Below, one piece after another: positions 17,327 through 26,991 of a stretch of 41,839 nt of DNA. The notes beneath the pieces are model-generated. The model did no database searches. It was given only the letters and a program-made list of their open reading frames with translations, and was not told where the DNA came from. Both the position numbers and the translations under genes were made by a program. This DNA comes from Balneolaceae bacterium. Its GTDB lineage: Bacteria; Bacteroidota; Rhodothermia; Balneolales; Balneolaceae. The DNA lies in the NCBI GenBank assembly GCA_018401935.1, contig JAGYJQ010000011.1, positions 1 to 41,839 of the forward strand. The letters are read 5' to 3'. Position 1 is the first letter of the stretch. The number at the start of each line of letters is the position of its first letter.

Positions 17327-18520
17327 TTAGCTTAGTCCGGCTAACCCATGTCTAAATCGATTCATGGCTTCCACTAAGTCGTCCATGGCTGCGGCATAAC
17401 TCATCCGTAGCCCATCTGGTTCACCAAAGGCGTCTCCAGGTACCAAGGCCAAGCCTACTTCATCCAGAAGATAAAGGCATAAATCCGTTGAGCTTTCTAT
17501 GGGTGTGCCTGATGGGGTAACCGAGCCCAAATAGCTGGAAATATCAGGAAACACATAAAATGCACCCCCCGGGCTAAAGCAGCTGACTCCTTCAATACTG
17601 TTCAATTGCTCCACCATAAAATCTCGACGCTCTTTAAAAGAGGCTCTCATTACGAGGACTTCATCTAATGTACCGGAGTAAGCGGCGAATCCAGCAGCCT
17701 GAGAAATAGAAGAGGGAGCAGAGGTTTCCTGACTTTGAATGTTACCCACTGCTTTAACTAATTCCTCTGGTCCAGCAAGATACCCTAAACGCCAACCGGT
17801 CATGGCAAATCCTTTAGAAAAACCATTAATCAAAGCGACTCTATCCTTGAGGTCGGGTGCCACGTTCAACAAGCTAATATGCTCTTCATCAAAAACAATG
17901 TATTCGTAAATTTCGTCTGAAATAATTGAAATATTGGGGTACCTACGCAGCACTTCCGCCAGACCTTCTAGGTCTTGTTTGCTGTAACATGAACCCGTTG
18001 GATTAGATGGAGAACAAAGTATAAGCACACGAGTTTTATCGGTGATGGCTTCTTCTAATTGTTCGGGTGTGAGCCGGTAATTATGCTCAAAAGAGGTTCT
18101 CACGGGCACGGGAATACCTTGGGCAAGTTGAGTCATTGCAGGATAGGATACCCAATAAGGCGCCGGAATAATCACTTCATCACCCGGGTTCACCATTGCT
18201 AAAAGGGAGAAACCAACAGACTGTTTTGCGCCATTGGAGCATATTATTTGAGCCGGGCTATAATCGAGTCCGTTATCGCGCTTTAATTTTGCGCAGATGG
18301 CCTCTCTGAGTTCGGGGGTACCGGTATTCATGGTGTACCCATGGGCACCATTTCGGATTGCCTCCACAGCGGCATCACAGATAAAGTTGGGGGTGGGAAA
18401 ATCTGGTTCGCCAGCACTTAAGGAGATAATGGACTTGCCTTCTCGTTGTAGTTCTTTGGCTCTGCCAGTAATTTTTAAGGTGGCCGATGGTTGTAATTCT
18501 AGTGCGCGTGATGAGATCAT
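17327..18520 (-). CDS. Pyridoxal-phosphate aminotransferase, aspartate aminotransferase type
   Basis: The 397-residue protein is a fold-type I class I/II aminotransferase of the bacterial AspAT Ib type, which exchanges the amino group between aspartate (or another amino acid) and 2-oxoglutarate. Key residues are visible: SLSAGEPDFPTP (33-44), CSPSNPTGS (169-177), SDEIYE (201-206) with PLP-binding Asp202, the Schiff-base Lys236 in NGFSKGFAMTGWR and the following Arg244. Length is normal. It is the last gene of a leftward operon, starting 16 bases after the coaD stop. Substrate specificity, aspartate or prephenate-type, cannot be settled from sequence alone. Confidence 0.92.
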   Translation of the reverse strand: MISSRALELQPSATLKITGRAKELQREGKSIISLSAGEPDFPTPNFICDAAVEAIRNGAHGYTMNTGTPELREAICAKLKRDNGLDYSPAQIICSNGAKQSVGFSLLAMVNPGDEVIIPAPYWVSYPAMTQLAQGIPVPVRTSFEHNYRLTPEQLEEAITDKTRVLILCSPSNPTGSCYSKQDLEGLAEVLRRYPNISIISDEIYEYIVFDEEHISLLNVAPDLKDRVALINGFSKGFAMTGWRLGYLAGPEELVKAVGNIQSQETSAPSSISQAAGFAAYSGTLDEVLVMRASFKERRDFMVEQLNSIEGVSCFSPGGAFYVFPDISSYLGSVTPSGTPIESSTDLCLYLLDEVGLALVPGDAFGEPDGLRMSYAAAMDDLVEAMNRFRHGLAGLS

Positions 18521-18536
18521 GAGTGAGTTAAGATAG

Positions 18537-19037
18537 CTAGGTTGATGAGTGTTGAAGTTTATCTTTGAGTGCTTTTTCTACATGTTTTGGGACAAATGAG
18601 CTTAAATCACCCCCCCAAAAAGCCACTTCTTTTACTAAGGACGCCGAGATAAAAGTGAGTTGTTCATCCGGCATTAAGAAAACGGTATCAATGGTTGGAG
18701 AAAGTCGTTTATTGGTCAATGCCATTCGAAATTCATATTCAAAATCAGATATTTGGCGCACCCCTCGAATCAGAGTACGAGCGCCCATTTTTTTGGCATG
18801 ATCCACTAAAAGGCCCTTGAATTGGGTGATTTCGACTCGGGTTCCCCATTCTGTTCCCTTTAAGCATTTTTCGATGAGCTCTATCCGTTCCGATCCACTA
18901 AAAACGGATTTTTTTTCATTATTCACCGCCACAGTTACGATAACCTTTTCGAACAAATTCGTTGCTCGTTTTAAAATATCGAGATGTCCATTGGTAAATG
19001 GGTCAAAAGATCCGGGGTATAATGCGATGTGTTTCAT
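18537..19037 (-). CDS. coaD: Pantetheine-phosphate adenylyltransferase (CoA biosynthesis)
   Basis: This 166-residue enzyme transfers AMP from ATP to 4'-phosphopantetheine, the penultimate step of coenzyme A synthesis. The nucleotidyltransferase signature is complete: ALYPGSFDPFTNGHLDI (5-21) with the T/HxGH element, RGVRQISDFEYE in the middle, and the phosphate-binding end LTFISASLVKEVA. Its ATG overlaps the stop of rsmD as ATGA, so translation is coupled. The rsmD-coaD pairing is very common in bacteria. Length and motifs are normal. Confidence 0.97.
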   Translation of the reverse strand: MKHIALYPGSFDPFTNGHLDILKRATNLFEKVIVTVAVNNEKKSVFSGSERIELIEKCLKGTEWGTRVEITQFKGLLVDHAKKMGARTLIRGVRQISDFEYEFRMALTNKRLSPTIDTVFLMPDEQLTFISASLVKEVAFWGGDLSSFVPKHVEKALKDKLQHSST

Positions 19038-19591
19038 GATTCTGAATCTACCGCTTGTGCTTGAAAAATACTAACCGTGGTGCGACCGTAGGCTTTGCTA
19101 AAAAAACAATGAGAGTGGTCGGTATAGCTATGATATTTATCGTGCTCAAGAAGGAACCAACCCGTGGGGCTAAGCCATCCATTGCTCAAAATTTGTTCAA
19201 TCATATGATCCATCCATTCGTAGTGGTAAGGAGGATCACAAAAAATAAAATCAAAAGCTTGAGCAGGGCTTTCTAAAAATTGTTGAACATCAATCGCTAC
19301 GGTTCTGATCTGATGGTCAATTTCCCATGAGCGTGAGATTTTATCAATAAGTTTTAGGTTGGCGGGGTCTAAATCAACCGCTAGAACCTCTCTAGCACCT
19401 CTAGAAATGGCTTCAAAGCCTAAATTCCCAGAGCCTGCAAATAAGTCTAATACCCGCGTACCTTCAATGTATTTATAGGCTTCAATTTTATTAAACATAC
19501 TCTCCTTGGTACGATCCGTAGTGGGGCGTACATCTAATCCCTTAGGTATTTCAAAACGTCTACCTTTTAATGAGCCTGTAATTATTCGCAT
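19034..19591 (-). CDS. rsmD: 16S rRNA (guanine966-N2)-methyltransferase RsmD
   Basis: A 185-residue S-adenosylmethionine-dependent methyltransferase that modifies G966 of 16S rRNA in the small subunit. The N-terminus MRIITGSLKGRRFEIPKG with VRPTTDRTKESMFN is the family hallmark. The SAM site is VLDLFAGSGNLGFEA and the catalytic motif is FCDPPYHYE (D/NPPY type). The gene is coupled to coaD by a four-base overlap. About 97 bases separate it from the upstream DUF3822 gene, leaving space for an internal promoter, though none is clear. Confidence 0.96.
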   Translation of the reverse strand: MRIITGSLKGRRFEIPKGLDVRPTTDRTKESMFNKIEAYKYIEGTRVLDLFAGSGNLGFEAISRGAREVLAVDLDPANLKLIDKISRSWEIDHQIRTVAIDVQQFLESPAQAFDFIFCDPPYHYEWMDHMIEQILSNGWLSPTGWFLLEHDKYHSYTDHSHCFFSKAYGRTTVSIFQAQAVDSES

Positions 19592-19688
19592 GAGTATGTT
19601 CGTCTGGTTGATTGAGATAGGAGCCCAGGTTCACCAATTATCCTTTGACTCATCAAAACCGCATTTATAGGAATAAAATTAAGAGCAG

Positions 19689-20552
19689 CTAAGTCAAATC
19701 TAGGCTTAGCATGATGGCAGGAAAAGCAGTTGCAAGGTCAAATCCATAGGTTTCTTCTTCTGCATTTATGCCCATTGTCTCCAATGAATTTAACACTATT
19801 TGTGCAGAATTATGGTCAATGAAAGATTGCAATTTTTCGGCTATTTCATGAGTTTGTTCCCCATAAAAATAGATATGCTCGTGGAGACCACGCATCCATG
19901 GAGAATGTTCGGCATGTTGCAACCATAAATAGGGTATATCCTGAGGGTCATCAAAGTGTATGTAGGTAGCTGCTCTGAAACTGCCTAGCAAATAAGAAGA
20001 AATACTAATCGATTCGGCATGACATCCTATTAAAAGAAATGAACCACCTGGGCGATGATGATTCGACCACATTCCGCCAATTTCGAAGTCACTACAGCAC
20101 TCGTTAATGGCGACTTGATCGCTAAAACTGCGATAATTTTTTGTATGATGAGCTCGTCGCAAGCAGAGGAACTTGAAGCGGGTTTTACTCACGGCATGCC
20201 AAGTGACCTCAATATCTTCTCTAGGTACCCCTTTCATTAAAATAGCGATGTGCTGTTCCCTCTCTACTGAATCGTCATACACTACCTTTGGTAGAGCTGT
20301 CCAACACTCATGAGTTGGCTCGGTTAGCATGCGAATGCTTTCAAGTCGGAATTCTTTTTCTAGATCACTAAAGACGGCTTTCAACTGAACTCCTGCTTCA
20401 GAAGAAGGCGTTTTTAGCGCTTCAGCTATATCGAAACTAAATTCATAGGAGCCTAACTGTTGAACGGTGTCCTTTGCCCCCTTTTCAGCGACCGAATAAA
20501 GCATTCGGCCTGAAAAAAAACAGACTCCTAAATTGGAGGCTTCTGCTTCCAT
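19689..20552 (-). CDS. DUF3822-type protein (actin-like ATPase fold predicted)
   Basis: The 287-residue protein looks like DUF3822, a Bacteroidota family commonly found just upstream of rsmD and coaD, as here. Family members are predicted to have an actin/hexokinase-like fold, but their job is not established. Consistent parts are an N-terminal strand pair (LGVCFFSGRMLYSV), a central GGSFLLIGCHAESISISSYL and a terminal SLDL. No signal peptide or membrane segment is seen, so it is probably cytosolic. Its start shares one base with the stop of the pseudopilin-like gene (TAATG), which implies coupled translation. Assignment rests on context plus general similarity. Confidence 0.65.
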   Translation of the reverse strand: MEAEASNLGVCFFSGRMLYSVAEKGAKDTVQQLGSYEFSFDIAEALKTPSSEAGVQLKAVFSDLEKEFRLESIRMLTEPTHECWTALPKVVYDDSVEREQHIAILMKGVPREDIEVTWHAVSKTRFKFLCLRRAHHTKNYRSFSDQVAINECCSDFEIGGMWSNHHRPGGSFLLIGCHAESISISSYLLGSFRAATYIHFDDPQDIPYLWLQHAEHSPWMRGLHEHIYFYGEQTHEIAEKLQSFIDHNSAQIVLNSLETMGINAEEETYGFDLATAFPAIMLSLDLT

Positions 20553-21028
20553 TAATTCCAGTTAGGGGCATTTCTCATGGTTGTTCTAGATAAACTTCCA
20601 ACCGCATCGTCCGTCATCGGATCTTCTAGGAGATACAATGGAGGACGAATGGTATCATTTCTTGTGTACAAAAAACGAAGTGAAGTGTCTCTAGGACTTA
20701 CGACCATACTCTCTGGGCTGTACTGGAGTGGGGGCATTTGGCGAAATAAAGAATCACCCATCGAAATCATCAAGGAATCGGTGCTTAAGTAAGTTACCAC
20801 GCTATCCAAACCACCATCAGTAGGAGGAAAATGTCCATACCGAGCCTCGTAATTTACGATAGCATCTTTAAGGGTCAGCATCCGCGTGCGCACACGCTCG
20901 GTTTCAGCTTTTTGTTCTTCGACCACTTTGTATGGCGTTACTATGGAATCGTATAACAACCATGATAGTAAAATGATGGTAATTCCAAATACAGCACTTA
21001 GTATCTTATTTCGCGTATCTATGTTCAT
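20552..21028 (-). CDS. Membrane-anchored pseudopilin-like protein (GspG-like), unknown function
   Basis: The 158-residue protein has one N-terminal membrane helix (9-26), then a charged helix and the segment LKDAIVNYEARYGHFPPTDGGLDSVVTYL (53-81 region). That segment strongly recalls the pseudopilin pattern of GspG (helix, then YP.T..GL..L). The prepilin peptidase motif (GFxxxE) is absent, so the helix is probably not cleaved and the protein is a membrane-anchored relative. No other type II secretion or type IV pilus gene is nearby. It is the first gene of the leftward operon with DUF3822, rsmD, coaD and the aminotransferase. Function unknown; the similarity is read by eye. Confidence 0.62.
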   Translation of the reverse strand: MNIDTRNKILSAVFGITIILLSWLLYDSIVTPYKVVEEQKAETERVRTRMLTLKDAIVNYEARYGHFPPTDGGLDSVVTYLSTDSLMISMGDSLFRQMPPLQYSPESMVVSPRDTSLRFLYTRNDTIRPPLYLLEDPMTDDAVGSLSRTTMRNAPNWN

Positions 21029-21106
21029 GGGAAGACGGATCGATTAGTTAGTGAATCAGATTCGAGATAAAATTTAACGTCCCAAAATACATTCACACCC
21101 TGTTAT

Positions 21107-22450
21107 ATGCAACCGATGGCATCCACGAAATCATATAATTCAAAAATTGTTAATCTAGCGATTCCCAACATCCTCAGTAACCTGTCAGTACCCTTGCTAG
21201 GGGCGGTAGACACGGCAATTGTTGGGCGGTTAGATGAACTCTATTACTTGGGTGCCATTGCTGTGGGAAGCCTAGTGTTTGATTTTATTTTTTGGGGCTT
21301 TGGATTTTTGAGAATGGGAACGACAGGTTTAGTCGCCCAGGCTTTGGGGGCATCTAACCATCAAATGATCCAAAATCTATGGCTTAGAGTCGCTCTTTTT
21401 GGCTCTGTACTTGGGCTCGCGTTGATTGTGCTACAAAATCCTATCGCTCATTGGTCCCTTGTCATTATATCTCCAAGTGCTGAAGTGGCGCAATATGCGA
21501 CTGAATACATTAGAATACGTATATGGGCTGCTCCTGCCACCTTACTATTATATGGTATGAATGGATGGTTTTTAGGTATGCAAAATGCCAGGATACCCAT
21601 GATCATCACCATAGTCTTAAACATAATAAACCTAGTACTGAACGTAGTATTTGTATTGGTGCTGGATTGGAAGGTCGCAGGTATTGCTTTAGGAAGCGTG
21701 ATAGCAAGTTATCTGGGGTTATTATTGGCTTTGGGTATCTTTTTTCAGTCTTATGCAAATCGTTGGGCATTGGGATGGTGGCGCGAATGGCGAAAGAGTG
21801 AGTTTTGGGAACCATCAACCTGGAAAGAATGGCTTGGAGTTAACAGAGATATCTTCATACGAACACTCTGTTTAATTTTTGCCTATGCTTATTTTACCAC
21901 GACTTCGGCGAGAGCGGGGGATTTGGTTTTGGCTACTAACACTATTTTACTGCAATTATGGTATATAAGCTCTTATGGAATTGATGGTTTTGCCTACGCG
22001 GCGGAAAGTTTGTCGGGTATGTATTGGGGACAAAAGAACATCGAAGCATTTAAGCAAATTGTGAGAAAAACGATGCAATGGGGTTTGGGCTTAGGCTTTA
22101 GTCTGAGTGCATTATTTTATGTTGGTTTTGAGCCTTTATTTATGCTTTTCACCGATAAGCCTGCAGTAGTTGGGCAAGCTCAAAATGTGATGCTTTATAC
22201 GGTCTTTGCCCCAATTGTCAATAGTATATGTTTCATTTGGGATGGAGTGTACATGGGAACTTCCAATACAAAACCTCTTCGGAATACCATGCTTATAGCC
22301 ACATTTTTGTTATACGTGCCGCTTCACATATTTATTGAGCCCTATGCGGGTATTCATGCTATCTGGATGGCAATGATTCTATTCATGGTTGCAAGAGGAG
22401 TCTTTTTAAGCATTTTGGCTCCTCGTTATTTTTCAGTTAAACTCAGCTAA
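21107..22450 (+). CDS. MATE-family multidrug/organic-compound exporter (DinF-like)
   Basis: A 447-residue inner-membrane transporter with about twelve hydrophobic segments in two similar halves. The N-terminal signature NLAIPNILSNLSVPLLGAVDTAIVGR, the loop GFLRMGTTGLVAQALGA and the second-half ESLSGMYWGQKN fit the DinF branch of MATE exporters, which expel cationic drugs or metabolites using H+ or Na+ gradients. The substrate cannot be predicted. Two in-frame ATGs (21107 and 21116) are possible. It diverges from the pseudopilin-like operon across a gap of about 78 bases. Confidence 0.92.
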   Translation: MQPMASTKSYNSKIVNLAIPNILSNLSVPLLGAVDTAIVGRLDELYYLGAIAVGSLVFDFIFWGFGFLRMGTTGLVAQALGASNHQMIQNLWLRVALFGSVLGLALIVLQNPIAHWSLVIISPSAEVAQYATEYIRIRIWAAPATLLLYGMNGWFLGMQNARIPMIITIVLNIINLVLNVVFVLVLDWKVAGIALGSVIASYLGLLLALGIFFQSYANRWALGWWREWRKSEFWEPSTWKEWLGVNRDIFIRTLCLIFAYAYFTTTSARAGDLVLATNTILLQLWYISSYGIDGFAYAAESLSGMYWGQKNIEAFKQIVRKTMQWGLGLGFSLSALFYVGFEPLFMLFTDKPAVVGQAQNVMLYTVFAPIVNSICFIWDGVYMGTSNTKPLRNTMLIATFLLYVPLHIFIEPYAGIHAIWMAMILFMVARGVFLSILAPRYFSVKLS

Positions 22451-22538
22451 GGTGGTCAAACTTATCTGTTAGCATTGAAGTCATGAATTAGGTATTATTA
22501 CGACACGTATTATTTGGTAAACGAACTATAGAATCTGT

Positions 22539-22889
22539 ATGAAATACACACAAAATTTTTTCTTTCTTTGTAAGACACCGCTCAGTGCGGAAAGCCCATC
22601 CGATGTACAAGTAGTTACCAAGGCAACTTCAAACGAAGATTTTCCTCGAGTATTTAAAGAATTCGAGGACTGCCGATCTCATGCGTTCAACGAAGATAAA
22701 ATATACAGTGTGGTTCGGGCCGATGATATTTATGAATTGGTACGAACTAACAACGAAAAGTTGGCAAAGGAAGAAGCATTTGAAAAGGCACAACCTGAAA
22801 TTATTACCAATTTACAACATCGGGTCATGCAGGGCAAAGATCCAAATGCTAAGGCGATTCTAAAAGAAGTTTATGATATAGATGCTTGA
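22539..22889 (+). CDS. Conserved-looking small cytosolic protein, unknown
   Basis: The 116-residue protein is not recognised. It is rich in charged residues, with no signal peptide and no membrane helix. The second half (about 60-112) is predicted helical: VRADDIYELVRTNNEK, KEEAFEKAQPEIITNL and DPNAKAILKEVYDIDA. It overlaps the mscS start by eight bases, indicating co-translation with that channel. That coupling supports its being a real gene and suggests a role linked to MscS or the same stress condition, but nothing in the sequence shows this directly. Confidence 0.68.
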   Translation: MKYTQNFFFLCKTPLSAESPSDVQVVTKATSNEDFPRVFKEFEDCRSHAFNEDKIYSVVRADDIYELVRTNNEKLAKEEAFEKAQPEIITNLQHRVMQGKDPNAKAILKEVYDIDA

Positions 22890-23694
22890 TAATGCCCTCA
22901 TTGATCAAGGCTATACCCTTCTACTAGAGTACGGCCTAAACCTTCTACAGGCCATAGCTGTTTTGGTTGGTGGTTTGTGGGGGGCTAGCTTGATCAACCG
23001 CTTTCTAAAGAGAATATTTGAACGTAGTGAACTAGATGCGTCATTGAAAGGCTTTCTCTTAAGTCTTAGTTCTATTCTGCTAAAAATAATGGTTTATATC
23101 TCGGCGTTAGGCATGCTTGGGGTACAAATGACCTCTTTTATAGCCATTCTTGGTGCAGCGGGCTTAGCCATTGGTATGGCACTCTCAGGAACCTTGCAAA
23201 ATTTTGCTGGGGGGGTCATGATTTTATTGTTTAAGCCGTATAAAGTGGGAGATTTTATTGAAGCACAAAGCTATGCTGGCACGGTTAAAGAGATACAAAT
23301 TTTTGTGAGTGTACTCACTTCACCGGACAACAAAACCATATACATTCCCAATGGGTCACTTGCGACTGGCTCTCTCACTAATTACTCCACGCAGGATACT
23401 CGTAGAATTGAATGGGTCATAGGAATCGCCTATGGAGATGATATCGATGTTGCCTATACCGTGCTAAATAAGATGTTAGAGGAAGATGAGCGAATTTTTA
23501 CGGATCCAGCTCCTTATGTTGGGTTGACAGATTTAGCCGATAGTTCGGTTAACATCACGGTTCGAGCTTGGGTATCATCGGGGGACTTTTTTGCGGTAAA
23601 ACAGTCCTTAACTGAGCGAGTGTATAGGGAATTTGACAGCCATGGGCTAAACATCCCATTCCCTCAGACCGATATTCGAATTTATAAACCGTAG
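22882..23694 (+). CDS. Small-conductance mechanosensitive channel (MscS family)
   Basis: A 270-residue inner-membrane channel that opens on membrane tension to release solutes during osmotic downshock. Three N-terminal membrane helices precede the pore helix: FIAILGAAGLAIGMALSG, with closely packed Gly/Ala, followed by TLQNFAGGVMILLFKPYKVGDF, the classic MscS junction to the beta domain. The cytosolic part with VLTSPDNKTIYIPNG and the final IPFPQTDIRI are typical. The size matches the short E. coli MscS class. It is translationally linked to the unknown 22539 gene. Confidence 0.95.
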   Translation: MLDNALIDQGYTLLLEYGLNLLQAIAVLVGGLWGASLINRFLKRIFERSELDASLKGFLLSLSSILLKIMVYISALGMLGVQMTSFIAILGAAGLAIGMALSGTLQNFAGGVMILLFKPYKVGDFIEAQSYAGTVKEIQIFVSVLTSPDNKTIYIPNGSLATGSLTNYSTQDTRRIEWVIGIAYGDDIDVAYTVLNKMLEEDERIFTDPAPYVGLTDLADSSVNITVRAWVSSGDFFAVKQSLTERVYREFDSHGLNIPFPQTDIRIYKP

Positions 23695-23831
23695 AATTTT
23701 TCATTTTTTAATAAAATTAGCTAACCTTAGGTTAACGGTAGCAAATTCAAAAATCTATATTTTTTGGCTTTGCGTTAATTAAGAACTATAGGAAAGGAAG
23801 GTTGGTAATCAACCTGGAGCGGTGCTAGCAT

Positions 23832-25910
23832 ATGGAAAATGAAAAAATGAGCGAACAACCAATAGAATCACAAAACGAATCCAATATTTCGAAAGAAATG
23901 AAGGATGTTGAGCAACCAGATTCCATGGATAAACCTGCTGAACAAGAGCATGAATCTGCCCCAGTGGTTAATGCGAACGAAGCTCAGTCAGATCCAGCAC
24001 CTGAGCCTGAGTCAGAACCAGCACCTGAGCCTGAGTCAGAACCAGCACCTGAGCCTGAGTCAGAACCAGAGCCTCAGTCAGGCTCAGCACCTGAGCCTGA
24101 GTCAGAACCAGAGCCTGAGCCTGAGTCAGAACCTGAACCTCAGTCAGATCCAGCACCTGAGCCTGAGTCAAATCCAGCGCCTGAATCCGAATCCGATCCC
24201 ACCTCCACAAACTCAGATAGTGAAGCAGAAGAAAGTCCGGAAACCTTCTACCAAGATATTCGCCAAAAAGCTGAGGAATTTGTTTTGCAACCCGATTGGG
24301 CATTTGTATCGAATGAATTAGCTAATCTAGCACTTAAAATGTCAGAGGGGCCAGAACCAGATTCCGAAGGCGCTAAGCAGGCAATAGCTGCTTTTCAAAC
24401 ACTTAGGGATGAATATGAAGCCCGGAAAAAGGCGCACTATGAAGAGTTAAATCAAAAAAGAGCAGATAATTTAGAGCGCAAGAAAAAAATACTAAAACAA
24501 CTTTCTGATCTAATTGAGGCACAGAATTGGTCTGCTACCAAAGAAATTAGATCCATTCAGCAGCAATGGGAGCACATTAAATTACTTCCAGCCTCCGAAG
24601 TGGATGCATTAAATAAGCGGTTTGATAGTTTGCTTGAGGAGTTTGAGAATCACAAGGTAGACCGCTTGGTGAAAAAACTCCAAAAAGAAGAAGAAAATCT
24701 AACTCTCAAATTGCTCTTGTTAGAAAAGATACAAGAATTGAATGGGAAGGCAGACCAAGCTTCGGCGGATTTTGCAGCGCTCAACGATGAATTACTGGAT
24801 CTTCAGAATCAGTGGCGTAAAGTTGGGCGAGTTCCTATGGAACGAAACCAGCACACATGGGATCAGTTTTATGCAGCACTGGATAAATTTAGTGAATTGC
24901 GTTATAAACATGATGTATCCTATAGAAACTCGGTTGAAAAAGCCCTCGAGAAAAAGCAAAAACTCATTAAAGAAGCCGAATCGCTACTAGATATGGAAGA
25001 TTTAGCTGAGGCTGCAAGAAGAGTTAATAAGCTCCATAAGCTTTGGAAAAAAACAGGTAATCTACCCCAAAAAGAAGAGAACGAATTGTGGGATACCTTT
25101 AAGGCAGCCACCGACGCTTTTAACGATAAAAAGTCTGAAAATTTAGAAGAGTTACGAGCCATTGAGCAAAAAAATTATGAGCTCAAACTCGCTTTAGTTC
25201 AACAAGCAGTTTCTATCAAAGAAGCAGAGAATAGTGAAAATGGCCATCAAAAGATGCAAGACCTAATGGTCGAATGGAAGAAGATAGGTCCAGTGCCAAG
25301 AAAAAAATCATCCAAAATCTGGAAGCAATTCAAAGAAGTCATGGATGAGTTTTATAATCAGCGAAGAGAGCACTTCAAGGATGTGCGCAAGGAACACAAG
25401 GAAAATCTCAAGAAAAAGAATGAGATTATAGAGCAACTTAATGCACTGGCCGATCATGATGATCCAGCAATAGCCGTTCAAGAAGCAAAAAAGTTACAAG
25501 ACATATTTAAAGAAATTGGGCATGTCCCAATAAAACTTAAGAACAAAGTTTGGAAAGATTATCGAGAAGTTTGTGATAAAATCTACGGCAATTATCGTTC
25601 TTCGGGAACCGATTTGGGCATGGAAAGAAAGCTCGCCTCTGAGGGGCTAGATCCATCAGCCCGTAAGGAAGTAATTACATCTCAGAAGAAATTGGATGCC
25701 GCGATGAAGACAATCACTGCACTCGAAGCGGAAATTATTCAGTTTCAGGAAGCTAAAACCTATTTTAAACCCACAAACAAGGGGAATATTTTACTGGATG
25801 ATTTGGATAACAAAATTGCCGCGGCAAAAAATAAGTTAGATCAAAAACATGCTGAGGCCTACGAATTAAAGAAATCAATTGATCTTCTTAAAAATAAGGG
25901 TTCGGAATAA
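23832..25910 (+). CDS. DUF349-repeat protein with N-terminal Pro/Glu/Ser repeat tail
   Basis: The 692-residue protein has two parts. Residues 1-135 are low-complexity and acidic, built mainly from [12 protein letters not shown] units (about 52-120). From about 140 to 600 it is all-helical with about five DUF349 repeats, recognisable by the recurring patterns W...[16 protein letters not shown] and [10 protein letters not shown], then ending in a predicted coiled coil (610-690). DUF349 proteins are common in Bacteroidota and have no firm function. GGAG lies about ten bases before the ATG, and the leader carries a small hairpin (GGTTG/CAACC at 23800-23814). The acidic tail is the unusual part. 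Confidence 0.88.
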   Translation: MENEKMSEQPIESQNESNISKEMKDVEQPDSMDKPAEQEHESAPVVNANEAQSDPAPEPESEPAPEPESEPAPEPESEPEPQSGSAPEPESEPEPEPESEPEPQSDPAPEPESNPAPESESDPTSTNSDSEAEESPETFYQDIRQKAEEFVLQPDWAFVSNELANLALKMSEGPEPDSEGAKQAIAAFQTLRDEYEARKKAHYEELNQKRADNLERKKKILKQLSDLIEAQNWSATKEIRSIQQQWEHIKLLPASEVDALNKRFDSLLEEFENHKVDRLVKKLQKEEENLTLKLLLLEKIQELNGKADQASADFAALNDELLDLQNQWRKVGRVPMERNQHTWDQFYAALDKFSELRYKHDVSYRNSVEKALEKKQKLIKEAESLLDMEDLAEAARRVNKLHKLWKKTGNLPQKEENELWDTFKAATDAFNDKKSENLEELRAIEQKNYELKLALVQQAVSIKEAENSENGHQKMQDLMVEWKKIGPVPRKKSSKIWKQFKEVMDEFYNQRREHFKDVRKEHKENLKKKNEIIEQLNALADHDDPAIAVQEAKKLQDIFKEIGHVPIKLKNKVWKDYREVCDKIYGNYRSSGTDLGMERKLASEGLDPSARKEVITSQKKLDAAMKTITALEAEIIQFQEAKTYFKPTNKGNILLDDLDNKIAAAKNKLDQKHAEAYELKKSIDLLKNKGSE
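23986..24195 (+). repeat. Degenerate tandem repeats encoding [12 protein letters not shown] units
   Basis: Units of 24 bases such as CCAGCACCTGAGCCTGAGTC occur three times almost identically in the first part and then in shorter shuffled forms. They encode alternating Pro, Glu, Ser and Ala. The strict codon identity suggests recent slippage or recombination; copy number may vary between strains. Confidence 0.85.
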
Positions 25911-26000
25911 TTAAGAGCATTTATTATACTCTTTAAAGTAAAGATGTAGGAGATTAAACGTCGGTGTTTCAACATCTTACTTAATTCTTACGTGAGATTC

Positions 26001-26852
26001 ATGGTTACAATAAAATTTTGGGGAGTTCGAGGTTCTACGCCCTGTGCTAACAATGAAAATATGGGCTTTGGGGGGAATACCTCTTGCGTTCAAATATCGG
26101 CGACTCATTTAGATGAGCTTCTTGTATTGGATTGTGGCACCGGAATTAGAAATTTGGGTAATGACATCATTCATCGCAAAGAAGCGTTACGAGGGCATAT
26201 TTTTTTAACCCACCCACATTGGGATCACCTTCAGGGTTTTGCTTTTTTTAAGCCGTTCTATCATCCAGATGGAAATTTTAATGTGCATTTAACGGCTCAA
26301 CCTGGGTTGAGCTGCAATGAAATTTTACAAGGCCATTTTTCAAACACCTTTTTTCCAGTAACATTAGATATGCTGTCGGCTGAAATGAATTGCACAAGTA
26401 TTGTGGAAGGCGTGTATGATTTTGGTGATTATGTAGTTGAAATGATGTGGGGTAGGCATACCATTCCAACGGGAATGTTCAAAGTGATCATTGAGGAAAA
26501 GGTGATCATATATGCACCAGACAACGAATTGCCTCACGATGATTCGGAAGACTCTCAAGCGTTCATAGAAAAATTTCAAGCATTTATACAAGGAGCGGAT
26601 GTGCTCATACATGATGCCCAATACAATCGGGAAGAATATGAGAAACGTAAGGGATGGGGGCATACCAATTGGGAAAAGCTACTCGAGCTTACCAAGTATT
26701 CTCAGATTAAACAGCTATATTTAACGCATCATGATCCCGATAATTCCGATGCTCAATTAGAACAGCGATGTGATCAGATACAAATGGAGTACGGGAGTGC
26801 TTACGAGTTAGTAACTTTGGCACGAGATGAGATGGTCATTGAATTGGCCTAG
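26001..26852 (+). CDS. MBL-fold metal-dependent hydrolase
   Basis: A 283-residue metallo-beta-lactamase-fold protein. The motif HPHWDH is present (THPHWDHLQGFAFF), with further metal-ligand candidates GRHTIPT, IYAPDNE, IHDAQY and LTHHDPDNSD. The opening VTIKFWGVRGSTPC and the GGNTSCVQI that follows match a subgroup related to phosphodiesterases (RNase Z/ElaC and cyclic-nucleotide PDE side) rather than beta-lactamases. Reaction and substrate are not settled; a phosphodiester is the best guess. I start at ATG 26001 because the GTG at 25992 adds only three residues and MVTIKFWGVRG fits the family start. Confidence 0.9.
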   Translation: MVTIKFWGVRGSTPCANNENMGFGGNTSCVQISATHLDELLVLDCGTGIRNLGNDIIHRKEALRGHIFLTHPHWDHLQGFAFFKPFYHPDGNFNVHLTAQPGLSCNEILQGHFSNTFFPVTLDMLSAEMNCTSIVEGVYDFGDYVVEMMWGRHTIPTGMFKVIIEEKVIIYAPDNELPHDDSEDSQAFIEKFQAFIQGADVLIHDAQYNREEYEKRKGWGHTNWEKLLELTKYSQIKQLYLTHHDPDNSDAQLEQRCDQIQMEYGSAYELVTLARDEMVIELA

Positions 26853-26991
26853 AATAGTCTTTTATAGCTGTGGTTTTGGTGCTAAGGTTCAATGTTAACC
26901 CAGTATTAATTTAGCTAAGCTGAACGATACGCGTTTGTTTTATTTTGTATCTTTAGTCCTAGTAATTTTTTTGATCAACAACCTCGACTTC

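Noticed and set aside
23905..24321. Open frames on both strands across the DUF349 repeat tail, rich in Leu, Ser and Gln or Val, Leu, Thr and Gln
   Set aside because: They arise from low-complexity repeats read in other frames; the DUF349 frame is the only one with recognised domains.
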